A stretch of DNA of 64,000 bases from Nitrososphaerota archaeon (GCA_016184315.1 JACPCU010000008.1:1-64000), one strand, 5' to 3'; numbered from the stretch's first letter, positions 35,053 to 44,613 are shown. Numbers and translations are program-made. The notes: generated from the sequence alone by a model not told the origin.

Positions 35053-35889
35053 TTAGTCCTTGTATCGTTCCCTGGTCTTGACCCTGTTTGAGGGCTGGAA
35101 GGTATTCAGGATCGTGTCTTCATTCTCGTTAAGATAAAGGATGTTTGGATCAGCCTTTTCATCGAATGTCACAGGTACTCCTCGGGCTAGAACTGCACCA
35201 ACCCTTTCACCACCTTCACCTATCAAGAGAAGAGCGCCGCTTGCTACGCAATCAGAAACACATTGCCTTGCAACGGGGACGGGCCTGCCGTAAACGTCGA
35301 CCATAGGCTTGCCGTCTTTGCTCGTTGTGCAATCCTTGGAGGGCTCGAAGCCGCTAACGCCTATTGTGAACCCGATTGAGCCGTTTCTAAGGGGATACCA
35401 GTTGCTGTCGGTGATCAAGATTCCGATGCTCCTACCGGTTCGTTTCTTAATCTCCTTCCTCAGGTCATCCGCAACTTTGTGTGGATTCCTCAGTTCCAGT
35501 GAGGCGTAGCCTAGAGGGCTGTTCTTTATGTCTACGCCGGCGTTGATTGAGAGAGCCTTATTCTTCTTGGTCCAGAGGATCATGAAACTAGGTTGCTTGT
35601 AGGCTACTCCTCCGTAGACATCTTCAGCCTCGCTGAGGTAGAGTTCTATTCTGGGGGTCAGAGAAGGATCAATGTTGTTCTTCTTGACGAAGTCCTCGGT
35701 CTTCTTGGAGATCTTCAGTCCGTCCAGTTTCTTGAAGAGCCCTATGGCAGAAGACACAACTTTGCTGGCCACGACGAGTATGTCGTTGTCCTTCGGCTCA
35801 AGGCCTTCCTTCTTCATAGCATCCAGTATTATTCCGACGTAGTCGTCCCCCTCTTTGACCAAGGGTAGGCGTATCGGTAGAAACTCCAT
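35053..35889 (-). CDS. CofE-like ligase, divergent paralogue
   Basis: 278 aa. CofE-fold landmarks: GLEPKDNDILVVASKVVSSAIGLF, AEDVYGGVAYKQPSFMI, SINAGVDIKNSPLGYASL, GILITDSNWYPLRNGSIGFTIGVSGFEP, GRPVPVARQCVSDCVASGALLLIGEG. CofE adds glutamates to F420-0. This copy differs from the canonical one at 36995 (DSNWYPLRNG against DSRLMPTRRG), so it may use another acceptor. Both flank a polysaccharide-deacetylase-like gene. Confidence 0.75.
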   Translation of the reverse strand: MEFLPIRLPLVKEGDDYVGIILDAMKKEGLEPKDNDILVVASKVVSSAIGLFKKLDGLKISKKTEDFVKKNNIDPSLTPRIELYLSEAEDVYGGVAYKQPSFMILWTKKNKALSINAGVDIKNSPLGYASLELRNPHKVADDLRKEIKKRTGRSIGILITDSNWYPLRNGSIGFTIGVSGFEPSKDCTTSKDGKPMVDVYGRPVPVARQCVSDCVASGALLLIGEGGERVGAVLARGVPVTFDEKADPNILYLNENEDTILNTFQPSNRVKTRERYKD

Positions 35890-35980
35890 GTAACTGCACC
35901 AGCCTCAAGGCTGATACTAGGCATATTTATGGTTCACTCTGACGCATCTAGTTGCAGTAATTGCGGTGCACCTTGTTTCG

Positions 35981-36892
35981 CTATCTGTTCATATTACTGT
36001 CGGGACTAGGGTTTAGGTTGATTACACACCAATCGTAGATGTCTTTCCTAAGAGCGAACCAGACGCCTTTACGGTTCTTCATGTATTCAAGGGCTGGTCT
36101 TAGAGCCTTTATTCTGTGGGCTCGTCCGCTTACATGTGGGTGTAAGCCGATGTTCATTAGCCTAGCGTTCTCGGCGCCTTCCTCGTAGAGGACATCGAAC
36201 TCGTCCTTTATGATGTCCGTGAGGGCTGTGTGCGGCAAGCCACTTCTGATGCACCGGTAGTCATTAAGCTCTGATGTATATGGTATCGAGAGAAGCCTCT
36301 TATTGTTGCCAAGGTTGAGGAAATATGGTTGATCATCGTTCTGGTAGTCACTGAAATGCTTCAGTCCGAAATCAGCGAGGATCTTGGGAGTGCTTAAGGT
36401 TGAACGTTCACCTGTAGACAACCATCCCTCAGACGAATGGCCAACCACCTTCCTAAATGTATCTAATACCTTCTGAAGATACTGCCTCTCCTCTTCTTCA
36501 CCTTTGAATTTAGGGATCAGATCATCCTGCTTGTAGCAGTGAGCAATGAACTCCCAGTCCCGTTTCTTCATCTCTTCTATTATGACTGGGTATCTTTCTC
36601 CCGCTAGAGCGTTTAGCGTGACGGAGGCCTTGATGCCTAGATTGTCAAGCATGTTGGCGATTCTGAAGATGCCTACTCTCTGCCCGTATTCTCTCCACGT
36701 GAAGTTGGGTACATCAGGCGCATCTGGTGGGAGCAGGTCTGAGCCTATTATCGGTGGTCCTCCATAGCTCCTTGGCTGCAGATCCCAGCATTCGAAGTTG
36801 ACCGTTACTATGACAGCTACTCTGGCGTTATTCGGCCATTTCAGGGAGTGTCTTCTTACTATTGCTGAATACTCATAGTAGGGGTTGAGCAT
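35981..36892 (-). CDS. Polysaccharide-deacetylase / PuuE-allantoinase-like hydrolase
   Basis: 303 aa. NodB-type fold: ARVAVIVTVNFECWD near the start, a YGQRVGIFRIANMLDNLGIKASVTLNALAGERYP strand-helix unit, WEFIAHCYKQDD (metal-site His), SSEGWLSTGERSTLSTPKILADFG and LMNIGLHPHVSGRAHRIKAL. The HxH in LHPHVSGR and length fit the allantoinase-like PuuE branch rather than chitin deacetylase. Substrate uncertain, but amide hydrolysis of a ring or side chain fits the ureide theme of later genes. Confidence 0.8.
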   Translation of the reverse strand: MLNPYYEYSAIVRRHSLKWPNNARVAVIVTVNFECWDLQPRSYGGPPIIGSDLLPPDAPDVPNFTWREYGQRVGIFRIANMLDNLGIKASVTLNALAGERYPVIIEEMKKRDWEFIAHCYKQDDLIPKFKGEEEERQYLQKVLDTFRKVVGHSSEGWLSTGERSTLSTPKILADFGLKHFSDYQNDDQPYFLNLGNNKRLLSIPYTSELNDYRCIRSGLPHTALTDIIKDEFDVLYEEGAENARLMNIGLHPHVSGRAHRIKALRPALEYMKNRKGVWFALRKDIYDWCVINLNPSPDSNMNR

Positions 36893-36994
36893 ACCGCTGT
36901 ATTGATAACTGCGTTTAGATAAAGACTTTTTCTGAGCAGAGAAGCGTAATATAGTGTGGGTTAGGGGGAGGCTCGAGATACGTTGCCCATTGGG

Positions 36995-37798
36995 ATGATG
37001 TTGATTCCGTTCAAGACGCGTACGATGAAGAATCGCTTCAATGTTGTAAAGCTGATCTTGGATGTTGTTAGAGAAGGCGGAGAGTCTTTGAAGAATGGTG
37101 ACGTATTGATAATTTCAGGCAAATTCATCGCCATGTCGGAAGGAAGGACCGTTAGACTAGGAAGTGTTACGCCAAGCGATGAGGCTAAGCGGATCGCCAA
37201 GATCCTTGACATGGAAGAGAGTCTTGCTGAGCTAGTCCTCCAAGAATCTGATGAGGTCTATAGTGGCGTGCCTGGATTCGCGTTGGCCATCAAGGATGGC
37301 ATAATTGGACCCAATGCTGGCATAGATCGTTCGAATGTGTTCCCTGGTTACGCTATCCTGTATCCTAAGGAACCATTCAAGAAGGCTGAGGAGATTATGA
37401 GTGAGCTTCGAGGGTCGACTGGTGCGAAGGTTGGCGTGGTGATATCTGATAGTAGACTCATGCCTACACGTAGGGGCACTACAGGTGTAGCTATCGGTGT
37501 TGCAGGAGTTCTGCCGGTTAAAGATGAGAGAGGCAGAGAGGATTTGTTCGGAAATAAGCTGCGTTACACTCAGAGAGCGATAGCGGATGACCTTTGCTCA
37601 GCTGCGCAGCTGCTGATGGGTGAAGCTGATGAGTCTGTTCCAATTGTTTTGGCTCGGTATGCTCCTCAGGGAAATGAACCTTCACCTTGGATCATAACTG
37701 ATACTCATGTGAGCAAAGAGTCGGTTGCAGTAAAGCCGGAGGAGTGCATATACATGCGGGGTTTAACACACAAGCCCGAGGGCTTACATCCGCGTTAA
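36995..37798 (+). CDS. cofE: Coenzyme F420-0:L-glutamate ligase
   Basis: About 267 aa (ATG 36995; the track starts at TTG 36983). GGESLKNGDVLIISGKFIAMSEGRTV, SDEVYSGVPGFALAIKDGIIGPNAGIDRSNVFPGYAILYP, VGVVISDSRLMPTRRGTTGVAIGVAGVLP, YTQRAIADDLCSAAQLLMGEADE. These match the GTP-dependent CofE core closely. It completes F420 polyglutamylation. Divergent from the deacetylase gene, convergent with the MFS gene. Confidence 0.88.
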   Translation: MMLIPFKTRTMKNRFNVVKLILDVVREGGESLKNGDVLIISGKFIAMSEGRTVRLGSVTPSDEAKRIAKILDMEESLAELVLQESDEVYSGVPGFALAIKDGIIGPNAGIDRSNVFPGYAILYPKEPFKKAEEIMSELRGSTGAKVGVVISDSRLMPTRRGTTGVAIGVAGVLPVKDERGREDLFGNKLRYTQRAIADDLCSAAQLLMGEADESVPIVLARYAPQGNEPSPWIITDTHVSKESVAVKPEECIYMRGLTHKPEGLHPR

Positions 37799-37805
37799 CT
37801 AGTCG

Positions 37806-38984
37806 TCATATTTGCATCTGCTTCGCTGAGATCTTCGATATCAGTGTTAGGATAAGAACCGCGAATGGCACTAGCGAGAAGACACTAAGGGTGTTAGGTA
37901 TATCTAACATAGGCACCATAAGCGAAGCTACGAGCGGCGCAACCAGTCCTCCTACATCTTGCCCTGCTTGGTAGATGGCGTTTCCAAGGACTCTTTCACT
38001 TACCGTGGTCGATGCCGAAACTATGATCGCCCCTAGGTGCAAAACAACACCCTGCTGCACGCCTAGGAGAACGAATCCTAATCCGAATATCAAAAGATCC
38101 GTGCCAAAGCCTACCATCAGCAAGCCTAGAGAAGCTGTTGCGAAGCTTAGAACCAAGAGAGTTTTTACCCATCGGTCAGAGAAGTTTTTTGAAAGAGGAA
38201 GCCTAGACAGCACAGTCACTAACGAAAACCCTAGGAAAAGCAGAAAGACCTCTGATTCACCCAAACTGAAAGACCTCTTGGCGTAGATAGGAGCATAAGC
38301 TGCCAACACAGAGTAAACTGTTGCAAGACTGCCAAAAGAAACAGAAGGAATCAACACTCCCTGTCTAAGCAGAAGCCTCACGCCTTGGCTTAGAGGAACC
38401 CTATCGCCGCGGGAACCGCTTTCGGTGTGTGCAAGAATTTTCCTCAACGGCAAATCAGTTAACAGTCCTCCTACGGCCAAAACTGATGCTACCATGAATA
38501 CCCATCTGACATCTAGCACACTTACTACTACTGCCCCTAAACCGGGGCCGATAGTGAGACCTGTTCCTATGGCAAGCGTGTAGTTCCTCATCTCGGCTGC
38601 GGCCTTCGACGGAGGAGCCACCATTGTGACTACAGCCATCTGGGTGGTCCAGGCTGCTGCACTACCGAAGCCAAGAGCAATGCAGAGCAGCGCAGCGATA
38701 GGGAGATTGGGGGCAATCATGAAGCCTATTCCCGAGATGATCAGGGCTATGTGTCCCAGAGCGATAACTAGAGCAGTATGTTTCTCCGGAGTAGCGAATC
38801 CAACTAGCAGCCTTGAGACAAACGAGGAGAAGTAGATGAGGCTTATGATGGCGCCTACATCGGTAAGGGAAGCGTTGAAGTATTCATGCATGTATATTGA
38901 TATCATTGGGAAAGACATCATCACTGATGTAGTCGTGAGTAGGGCGAGTGCCGTAAGGACAAGCCTAGAAGATGGATAAGACAC
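37806..38984 (-). CDS. MFS transporter
   Basis: 392 aa, about 12 membrane helices. MFS loop signature RLLVGFATPEKHTALVIALGHIALIISGIGF after helix 2. N-half and C-half each have six segments separated by a charged loop (RKILAHTESGSRGDRVPLSQG). Substrate unknown. Its stop is 8 nt from the cofE stop (convergent). Confidence 0.85.
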   Translation of the reverse strand: MSYPSSRLVLTALALLTTTSVMMSFPMISIYMHEYFNASLTDVGAIISLIYFSSFVSRLLVGFATPEKHTALVIALGHIALIISGIGFMIAPNLPIAALLCIALGFGSAAAWTTQMAVVTMVAPPSKAAAEMRNYTLAIGTGLTIGPGLGAVVVSVLDVRWVFMVASVLAVGGLLTDLPLRKILAHTESGSRGDRVPLSQGVRLLLRQGVLIPSVSFGSLATVYSVLAAYAPIYAKRSFSLGESEVFLLFLGFSLVTVLSRLPLSKNFSDRWVKTLLVLSFATASLGLLMVGFGTDLLIFGLGFVLLGVQQGVVLHLGAIIVSASTTVSERVLGNAIYQAGQDVGGLVAPLVASLMVPMLDIPNTLSVFSLVPFAVLILTLISKISAKQMQI

Positions 38985-39068
38985 TACCGGGTCAACTCAC
39001 ACATGTCTTTAACGTGAACTGTGCATTGCTGTTCAGGCTGTGGTTAGAATGGACTTCTTGGATCCAAG

Positions 39069-39233
39069 CTATGTCTGCAGAGGTTTGACTTCTACGATGA
39101 AGTCTTGGTCAGACAGAAGAGCACCGCATTTCTTGCAGCGGTTGCTGACGAGCTTCAACATGTCTTTAGCTGGCTTCAAATCTACCCCAGAGTAAATCGG
39201 AGCCCCACATTTGCCGCACGTGATTTCAAACAA
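39069..39233 (-). CDS. Small zinc-ribbon protein, 54 aa
   Basis: Not in the track. TTG 39233 with GAGGG about 9 nt upstream; an in-frame TGA is just before. MFEITCGKCGAPIYSGVDLK, then NRCKKCGALLSDQDF: two C-x2-C knuckles 24 residues apart, a standard zinc ribbon. Divergent from the topoisomerase gene. Possibly a transcription or translation accessory protein; no precise family. Confidence 0.7.
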   Translation of the reverse strand: MFEITCGKCGAPIYSGVDLKPAKDMLKLVSNRCKKCGALLSDQDFIVEVKPLQT

Positions 39234-39352
39234 GGAAGAAGTCCCTCAGACATACCCTTTGGAGTCTAGTTCAATAATTTTTCCTGTGTCTGAGCAGGGT
39301 TCGATGGATAACGATTGATAAGTTATTAAATTCTGGTTGCTGAACCACGGCT

Positions 39353-41473
39353 GTGTCGAAGACTGCCCTCCAAATCAAAGACTATAATCTAGTCATCTGC
39401 GAGAAACCTGACGCAGCAAGGAGAGTAGCTGAGGCACTGGGAGACGGAAAGCCTTCCCGCCTGAACATCGGCGACGTAGAGGTCTTTGTGATTCAGAAGA
39501 ATGAGGGAGAAAGTTATGTTATCTGCTCAGCTTTAGGTCATCTTTACACCGTCACAGACCCGTGGGGAGCAAAGACTACATACCCCGTCCTCGATGTGGA
39601 ATGGGCTCCTGTCCACCTAGTTGACAAGAAGCCTCAGATAGGGAGAAGGATTAGAGTCATAGAGGATTTAGCTAAAAGCGCGAAATTGTTTGTCCATGCC
39701 TGCGACTATGATCTTGAAGGCGAAACCATAGGTTACAATATCCTGAAGTATGCCTGCGGAGGAAAAGTAGACGCTCTGAGAGCCAAGTTCTCCACCTTGA
39801 CAAGCGAGGAGCTTAGAGAAGCATTCTCCACTCTTAAACCCGGGTTAGGGCTCAGGCTTGCCGAGGCGGGGAGAACTAGGCATGTCATTGACTTCATTTG
39901 GGGCGTGAACATGTCCAGAGCCTTGTCCGAATCCTACTATTCATCGAACAGAGGTTACAAGATGATCTCAATCGGGAGGGTTCAAGGTCCAACCCTTTCC
40001 TATGTTATTGAAAGAGAAGTTGAAATACGGAGCCATCTTCCTACTCCATACTGGGCTGTCTCGGCGCTAGTAGAGAAAGATACCCATCAGCTCATAGCGA
40101 ACTATGAGGAGTCTAAGGTACTTGCACGGGTAGAGGCCTTCAGAATCAAGGAGAACTGTGAAGGAAAAATAGGTCTAGTAACGAACATAAAAACCGCAGT
40201 CGTAAAGCAGCTTCCCCCAACCCCCTTCAACATCGGAGACCTCCAACACGAAGCCTACAAGGTCTTCGGACTCACCCCCAGTCAAACCCTCAGAATCGCC
40301 GAAGCTCTCTACCTTGAGGCGCTCATATCTTATCCGAGGACGAGTAGCCAGAAGTTACCTCCCTCCATCAACTACCCTAAGATCCTGCATGGAGTCTCAC
40401 GAATGGAGCAGTATCGTAGCCACGCCTCGGAGATCGCTAACGGCCCTCTTCATCCCCGCCAAGGATTCAAAGACGATCCTGCTCACCCAGCCATCTACCC
40501 CACTGGAGAGCTACCAAAGAGACCCCTAGAGTCTAGGGAGAACAAGATCTACGACTTGATTGTTAGAAGATTCTTCGCCGTCTTTGGTGAAGACGCATTG
40601 AGAGAAAGAATCTCTGCCGTCATCACAGTATCCAACTACAATTTCCGAGTAAATGGTCGCCGCACTTTAAAGGAGGGCTGGCTGAAGTATTACGGAAACT
40701 ATGCTGCAGTAGAGGATGTGATCCTGCCTCCGCTGAAAGAAAGCGACCAAGTGAAAGTGCTTTCAGTGGACGCTGCGGAAAAGTTTGAGCAGCCTCCTCC
40801 GAGGTTTAACCAGAGTAGCCTCCTCGAAAAGATGGAGAATGAGGGCATCGGAACAAAGGCTACTCGGGCTGATATCATCAACACATTGTATCAGAGAGGC
40901 TACATCAGCGGTGAAAGCATGTCCGCTACTGACATAGGTTTCTCGGTCATAGAAGTCATGAGGGAATACAGCCCTTCAATAATATCCACGGAGATGACGA
41001 GGGGAGTAGAGAAGGAGCTCGAAGACATAGAGGCAGGCTCCACGAGCTCAGGGCAGGTCTTGGAGAAGACGGTTGAAGAAATTCTGGTTTCGCTGGAGAG
41101 AATAAAGAGATCTGAAATCGAAATTGGCACAGGTATGAGGAGCGCCGTAGCAAGCACCCTGCAGGCTCAGAGACTTCTGGGTAAATGTCCAGTCTGCAAA
41201 GAAGGAAGCCTAACGATCCTAAGGTCTAGGAAGACGGGTAAGAGGTTTGTCGGTTGCACCAACTATAAGAATGGTTGCAGGGGTTCTGCTCCCCTACCTC
41301 AGAAGGGCAACATAAGGCCTACGAACAAGGCTTGCACAACCTGTGGTTGGCCCATCATCTATGTCAGGGGCCTTGGAAGGATACCGTGGAGGCTGTGCAT
41401 AAACATAAACTGCCCCAGCAAGGAGAAGAAGAAAAGTGAAGTGCGAACTGTGTCAAAGAGAAACAACAGCTGA
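39353..41473 (+). CDS. topA: DNA topoisomerase IA
   Basis: 706 aa, GTG start. Toprim domain: LVICEKPDAARRVAEAL and the acidic triad ACDYDLEGETIGYNI. The catalytic Tyr lies in EALISYPRTSSQ. Domain II/III stretches GRVQGPTLSYVIEREVEI and FNQSSLLEKMENEGIGTKATRADIINTLYQRGYI are intact. C-terminal zinc fingers: CPVCKEGSLTILRSRKTGKRFVGCTNY and CTTCGWPI...CININCPS. Relaxes negative supercoils. Full length; no helicase domain, so not reverse gyrase. Confidence 0.94.
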   Translation: MSKTALQIKDYNLVICEKPDAARRVAEALGDGKPSRLNIGDVEVFVIQKNEGESYVICSALGHLYTVTDPWGAKTTYPVLDVEWAPVHLVDKKPQIGRRIRVIEDLAKSAKLFVHACDYDLEGETIGYNILKYACGGKVDALRAKFSTLTSEELREAFSTLKPGLGLRLAEAGRTRHVIDFIWGVNMSRALSESYYSSNRGYKMISIGRVQGPTLSYVIEREVEIRSHLPTPYWAVSALVEKDTHQLIANYEESKVLARVEAFRIKENCEGKIGLVTNIKTAVVKQLPPTPFNIGDLQHEAYKVFGLTPSQTLRIAEALYLEALISYPRTSSQKLPPSINYPKILHGVSRMEQYRSHASEIANGPLHPRQGFKDDPAHPAIYPTGELPKRPLESRENKIYDLIVRRFFAVFGEDALRERISAVITVSNYNFRVNGRRTLKEGWLKYYGNYAAVEDVILPPLKESDQVKVLSVDAAEKFEQPPPRFNQSSLLEKMENEGIGTKATRADIINTLYQRGYISGESMSATDIGFSVIEVMREYSPSIISTEMTRGVEKELEDIEAGSTSSGQVLEKTVEEILVSLERIKRSEIEIGTGMRSAVASTLQAQRLLGKCPVCKEGSLTILRSRKTGKRFVGCTNYKNGCRGSAPLPQKGNIRPTNKACTTCGWPIIYVRGLGRIPWRLCININCPSKEKKKSEVRTVSKRNNS

Positions 41474-41675
41474 AGAGACGCTCTGTCAATATCACCGCTT
41501 AGCTAGGGACAACCTTGTCTCAAACTTTAAGAGGTGGCAGGAGGCGTACGACGCCCTGTCGTGGAAGGAGTACTGTGAACGCTTGTTGACGCTCCAAGAG
41601 ACAGGGGTTTGGGTTAAAGAGGTAGCGGCACATATGCTTAAGCAGGAATCAGGGGCGGAGCGTAAGTGGTCTTAA
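41436..41675 (+). CDS. Small Cys-rich protein overlapping topA 3' end, 79 aa
   Basis: GTG start lies 38 nt inside topA in another frame. MKCELCQRETTAEETLCQYHRLARDNL holds C-x2-C ... C-x2-H, a zinc knuckle. The rest is a Trp/Tyr-rich helical region (FKRWQEAYDALSWKEYCERLL). The deep overlap suggests tight co-expression with topoisomerase. Its end overlaps the next gene by 10 nt. Function unknown. Confidence 0.68.
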   Translation: MKCELCQRETTAEETLCQYHRLARDNLVSNFKRWQEAYDALSWKEYCERLLTLQETGVWVKEVAAHMLKQESGAERKWS

Positions 41676-42076
41676 GGAAGGCTCTGGACTCGACGGTGAC
41701 AAGGGTAACCGCTTCCGCCAACAGAAGCATCGCCAGGTCCAAGATACTCAGGTTCATCCAAGAGAGGTGGCTCCTCATCGCATACCTGACAATCATGTTC
41801 CTCCTCAGCTCAGGAGTGGTTAACGCGATTCTTGAAGGGTCAAGGCTGCCGTCGAATGCTCTCCCCATTATTAGAAGAAGAGGCATACAGTCAGCAGCAG
41901 AAACGATTCTTTACTTCCTGACCTACACATTTGGCGCAGCAGGTCTATTTGTAGCTTACACGGGGGCAAAGCAGCCAGTTCGGAGACGTGCAGCTGACCT
42001 CTACTTGATTGTAGGCTTATTCATAGTGGTCATAGGAACAGTGATAGGACTCACTATTCTCAACGTGAAGGGTTGA
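41666..42076 (+). CDS. Membrane protein, 136 aa, three TM segments
   Basis: GTG start overlapping the previous gene. Basic N-terminus, then WLLIAYLTIMFLLSSGVVNAIL, ETILYFLTYTFGAAGLFVAYTGA and LYLIVGLFIVVIGTVIGLTIL. This layout recalls small archaeal subunits of membrane complexes (for example oligosaccharyltransferase-associated or Sec-accessory proteins), but no firm family. Third gene of the topA run. Confidence 0.65.
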   Translation: MVLRKALDSTVTRVTASANRSIARSKILRFIQERWLLIAYLTIMFLLSSGVVNAILEGSRLPSNALPIIRRRGIQSAAETILYFLTYTFGAAGLFVAYTGAKQPVRRRAADLYLIVGLFIVVIGTVIGLTILNVKG

Positions 42077-42084
42077 GATGGTAA

Positions 42085-42810
42085 TCAAACCAGCTTAACA
42101 AACAGGCGCCTATCAACGCCTTCGTCAAACGGATGCCTAGCGACTTTGACCTCCAAGAAACTCTCCCTCTGCCAAGCCAAAAGAATTACTCTGCTCCTCT
42201 TTTCCAGAAGCCGGCTACCAGGGTAAGACTCCTTTGAAGAAATCTCTTCGTTTTTGGATCCTATCTTGGGAGTGAAAAGGCTGGTCACGACAACTGGAAT
42301 GGAACGCTCCATCACTGTTTTTTGGAGTAGAGCGAGTATGAGGCTGAGTTTCCTATTCGCTGCTGCGGCTTCGGCTCTGGTTTCACGTTCTAGATGGTAG
42401 AAGGTCCTAGCAGAGTCCAATACTATTAGGCCTATGTCCCGAGACGCTGTGCTACAGATATTTGCTATAGCAGCGTTGAGCTCTGCTTTCCTCGGTCTTA
42501 CTACTACTAGGTTCTCAGGTTTAGGGAAGCGTTCAGCGTAATCCTCTACATAGGTTGTGAAGAAGGTATCAAGATCGATGACGCAGACTGTTTTGCCTCG
42601 GGAAAGTGGTTCATAAACGAGAAGCCCCAGCATATACGCTTTAGCATAGCTTTCGTCACAAACCAAGGTGTTTAGGGAGCCTCCTTCGATCAAGAGGATC
42701 AGATCTCTTGGTGATGCTTCGAAGCGCCGCCCCGGTGGAAGTGAGGAAAGTGTTTGCAGTAATCCGTCACCAGTGCTGTAGCTCATGCCTCTAGATCTAC
42801 CTTTGCACAT
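42085..42810 (-). CDS. RecA/KaiC-like P-loop-fold protein, degenerate
   Basis: 241 aa. LLIEGGSLNTLVCDESYAKAYMLGLLVYEPLSRGKTVCVIDLDTFFTTYVEDYAERF follows the RecA-fold order, with an altered Walker A (EGGSLNTL). LIVLDSARTFYHLERE is the Walker B-like strand, and SIPVVVTSLFT follows. It resembles RadB/KaiC-type archaeal paralogues of unknown role. Start could be ATG 42810 or 42786. Convergent with the membrane protein. Confidence 0.65.
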   Translation of the reverse strand: MCKGRSRGMSYSTGDGLLQTLSSLPPGRRFEASPRDLILLIEGGSLNTLVCDESYAKAYMLGLLVYEPLSRGKTVCVIDLDTFFTTYVEDYAERFPKPENLVVVRPRKAELNAAIANICSTASRDIGLIVLDSARTFYHLERETRAEAAAANRKLSLILALLQKTVMERSIPVVVTSLFTPKIGSKNEEISSKESYPGSRLLEKRSRVILLAWQRESFLEVKVARHPFDEGVDRRLFVKLV

Positions 42811-42907
42811 GGAACCTTGGCTCTTAAAGACACTTCCGTGGCGTTTCGATATTGTTTAAAACGGTGGAAGTCTGTTCGGTATCGTCAATAGGAGTCTCGA
42901 GTGGGGT

Positions 42908-44209
42908 ATGTTTGATGTTGCCGTTGTTGGTGGAGGCATACTCGGAATTTGTGTTGCCACTTGGCTGGAAGGGTTATTGGAGGGCAGTATCGCTATACTC
43001 GATAAAGAGAGCAGTTTCGCTTCACATACCACCACTAGGAATACGGGCGTTGTTCATAGGCCCTTCTACCTGAACCCTGGGAAGAGGAGGGTGTTTGCTC
43101 GCTCAGCTCAGGCATCTTACCATCTGTGGAGAGAATGGGCGGAGTGTAAGGGGTTGCCTTGGAAGCAGGTTGGCACATTGGAGGTTGCAACTGAACCTGA
43201 GCAAGTCTCAGCGCTGAAACATTATTTGGATTGGGGTAAGGCAAATGGGATGGATGATTCTGAGCTTGAGATTCTAGACTGCGGCGAGGTTGCAGAGATT
43301 GAGCCTAAGGTTAGGTGTGAGGCGGCACTCTACTGTAAGACGGATACATCGGTAAGCTATGCTGCCTTTGCTCATTCGCTTCTACAGGATCTTGCGGCGA
43401 GAAACATGAGTATTCTGACAAACGCGAAGGTCAACGATTTGAGAGAGACTGATCATAGCGTAGAGCTGTCTTTGGAAGGATGGAGTAAGCCTGTTTCAGC
43501 CAAGTATCTTGTCAACTGTGCTGGCGGCAATTCACTGGATCTGGCTAAGATGATGGGTCTTGCGAATGAGTTTATCGATCTGCATTTCAGAGGAGAGTAT
43601 TGGCTAGTTGAACAGTCTTTTGGAGCGAAGGTTGGTAGAAATGTTTACTCTGTTCCTAGGCACCGGGAGTTTCCGTTCCTAGATCCTCATCTTATCGCTA
43701 GGGCGGATGGTAGGCGTGAAATTGGGCCCAATGCAGTTCTTGTAGCCGGGCCGAATACCTATAGCGGCATAGCTAGAGGTCCATTAGAACTGGCGTCGAA
43801 GATCTTGGAGAAACCTTGGACACCAAAACTGAAGCTCTTTTCAAATTCGGATTTCCTTTCGCTAGTTTCGCAAGAGTGGAGAAGCAGTCTATTCGTATCA
43901 GAGATGTGCAAGAGAGTCCAGAGATTCATTCCTTCTCTGAAAATGGAGCAATTGGTTTCAAGAGGTCTAGCTGGTGTAAGAAGCAACATTGTGGATCGAA
44001 ACGGCTTCATCTCGGAAACCATAGAGCTGGGAACACCCTGTTCTCACCATATCTTGAATTATAATTCGCCTGGTGCTACTGGTGCGCCTGCTTACGCGGC
44101 ATATACCGTCTCTAGGCTCATGGAGAAAGGTCATCTCGACCATCTCAAGAAAAAGAGTGCAATAACTATCTGGAACCTGGATTTCGTCCTAGACCACTTT
44201 AGAAGCTAG
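42908..44209 (+). CDS. FAD-dependent oxidoreductase (DAO / L-2-hydroxyglutarate-oxidase-like)
   Basis: 433 aa. GxGxxG FAD motif FDVAVVGGGILGICVATWLEG, then HTTTRNTGVVHRPFYLNPG typical of LhgO-type enzymes, VSYAAFAHSLLQDL and AKYLVNCAGGNSLDLAKMMG. C-terminal GLAGVRSNIVDR ... HILNYNSPGATGAPAYAAYTV. Probably oxidises a hydroxy- or amino acid; substrate open. Confidence 0.85.
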   Translation: MFDVAVVGGGILGICVATWLEGLLEGSIAILDKESSFASHTTTRNTGVVHRPFYLNPGKRRVFARSAQASYHLWREWAECKGLPWKQVGTLEVATEPEQVSALKHYLDWGKANGMDDSELEILDCGEVAEIEPKVRCEAALYCKTDTSVSYAAFAHSLLQDLAARNMSILTNAKVNDLRETDHSVELSLEGWSKPVSAKYLVNCAGGNSLDLAKMMGLANEFIDLHFRGEYWLVEQSFGAKVGRNVYSVPRHREFPFLDPHLIARADGRREIGPNAVLVAGPNTYSGIARGPLELASKILEKPWTPKLKLFSNSDFLSLVSQEWRSSLFVSEMCKRVQRFIPSLKMEQLVSRGLAGVRSNIVDRNGFISETIELGTPCSHHILNYNSPGATGAPAYAAYTVSRLMEKGHLDHLKKKSAITIWNLDFVLDHFRS

Positions 44210-44228
44210 AAACCTTAGGTACAGTTTT

Positions 44229-44582
44229 TTGGACGAAACATATATCAGAGGTGCACTGACCCCGATTGTCTTCGTAGTGCTCTCCTCGACTGGATACACA
44301 GCAGACCAGATGGAAGAAAGCCTTGAAGCGTTAGGCTTCAGACGTAAAGTAGGTTTCCCGAGTCCTACTGATAAGGAAGGGTGGAAGATCGACTACGAGA
44401 GGCCTGGCGACCCAGGTTACATCATAGCTGTTCAGTCTTGGACCTACGGCGTGGCAGTTGTCATCAACAGGAAGGACTATGATCCGAAACACTACAAGGC
44501 GACCCTTGGCACCATTAAGCTTGAGCAGGTGGGCCGAATGGTTAGGGAATACTTGGCTGAGAGGCATGAACGTATTCAGTAA
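44229..44582 (+). CDS. Hypothetical protein, 117 aa
   Basis: TTG start 19 nt after the FAD enzyme. ALTPIVFVVLSSTGYTADQMEESLEALGF, then GWKIDYERPGDPGYIIAVQSWTYGVAVVI and YLAERHER. Compact alpha/beta protein; no family recognised. Coding character is clear and it forms an operon with 42908. Confidence 0.6.
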   Translation: MDETYIRGALTPIVFVVLSSTGYTADQMEESLEALGFRRKVGFPSPTDKEGWKIDYERPGDPGYIIAVQSWTYGVAVVINRKDYDPKHYKATLGTIKLEQVGRMVREYLAERHERIQ

Positions 44583-44613
44583 ATGGCTACGATCTATTCT
44601 CTACGTCCGGCGC

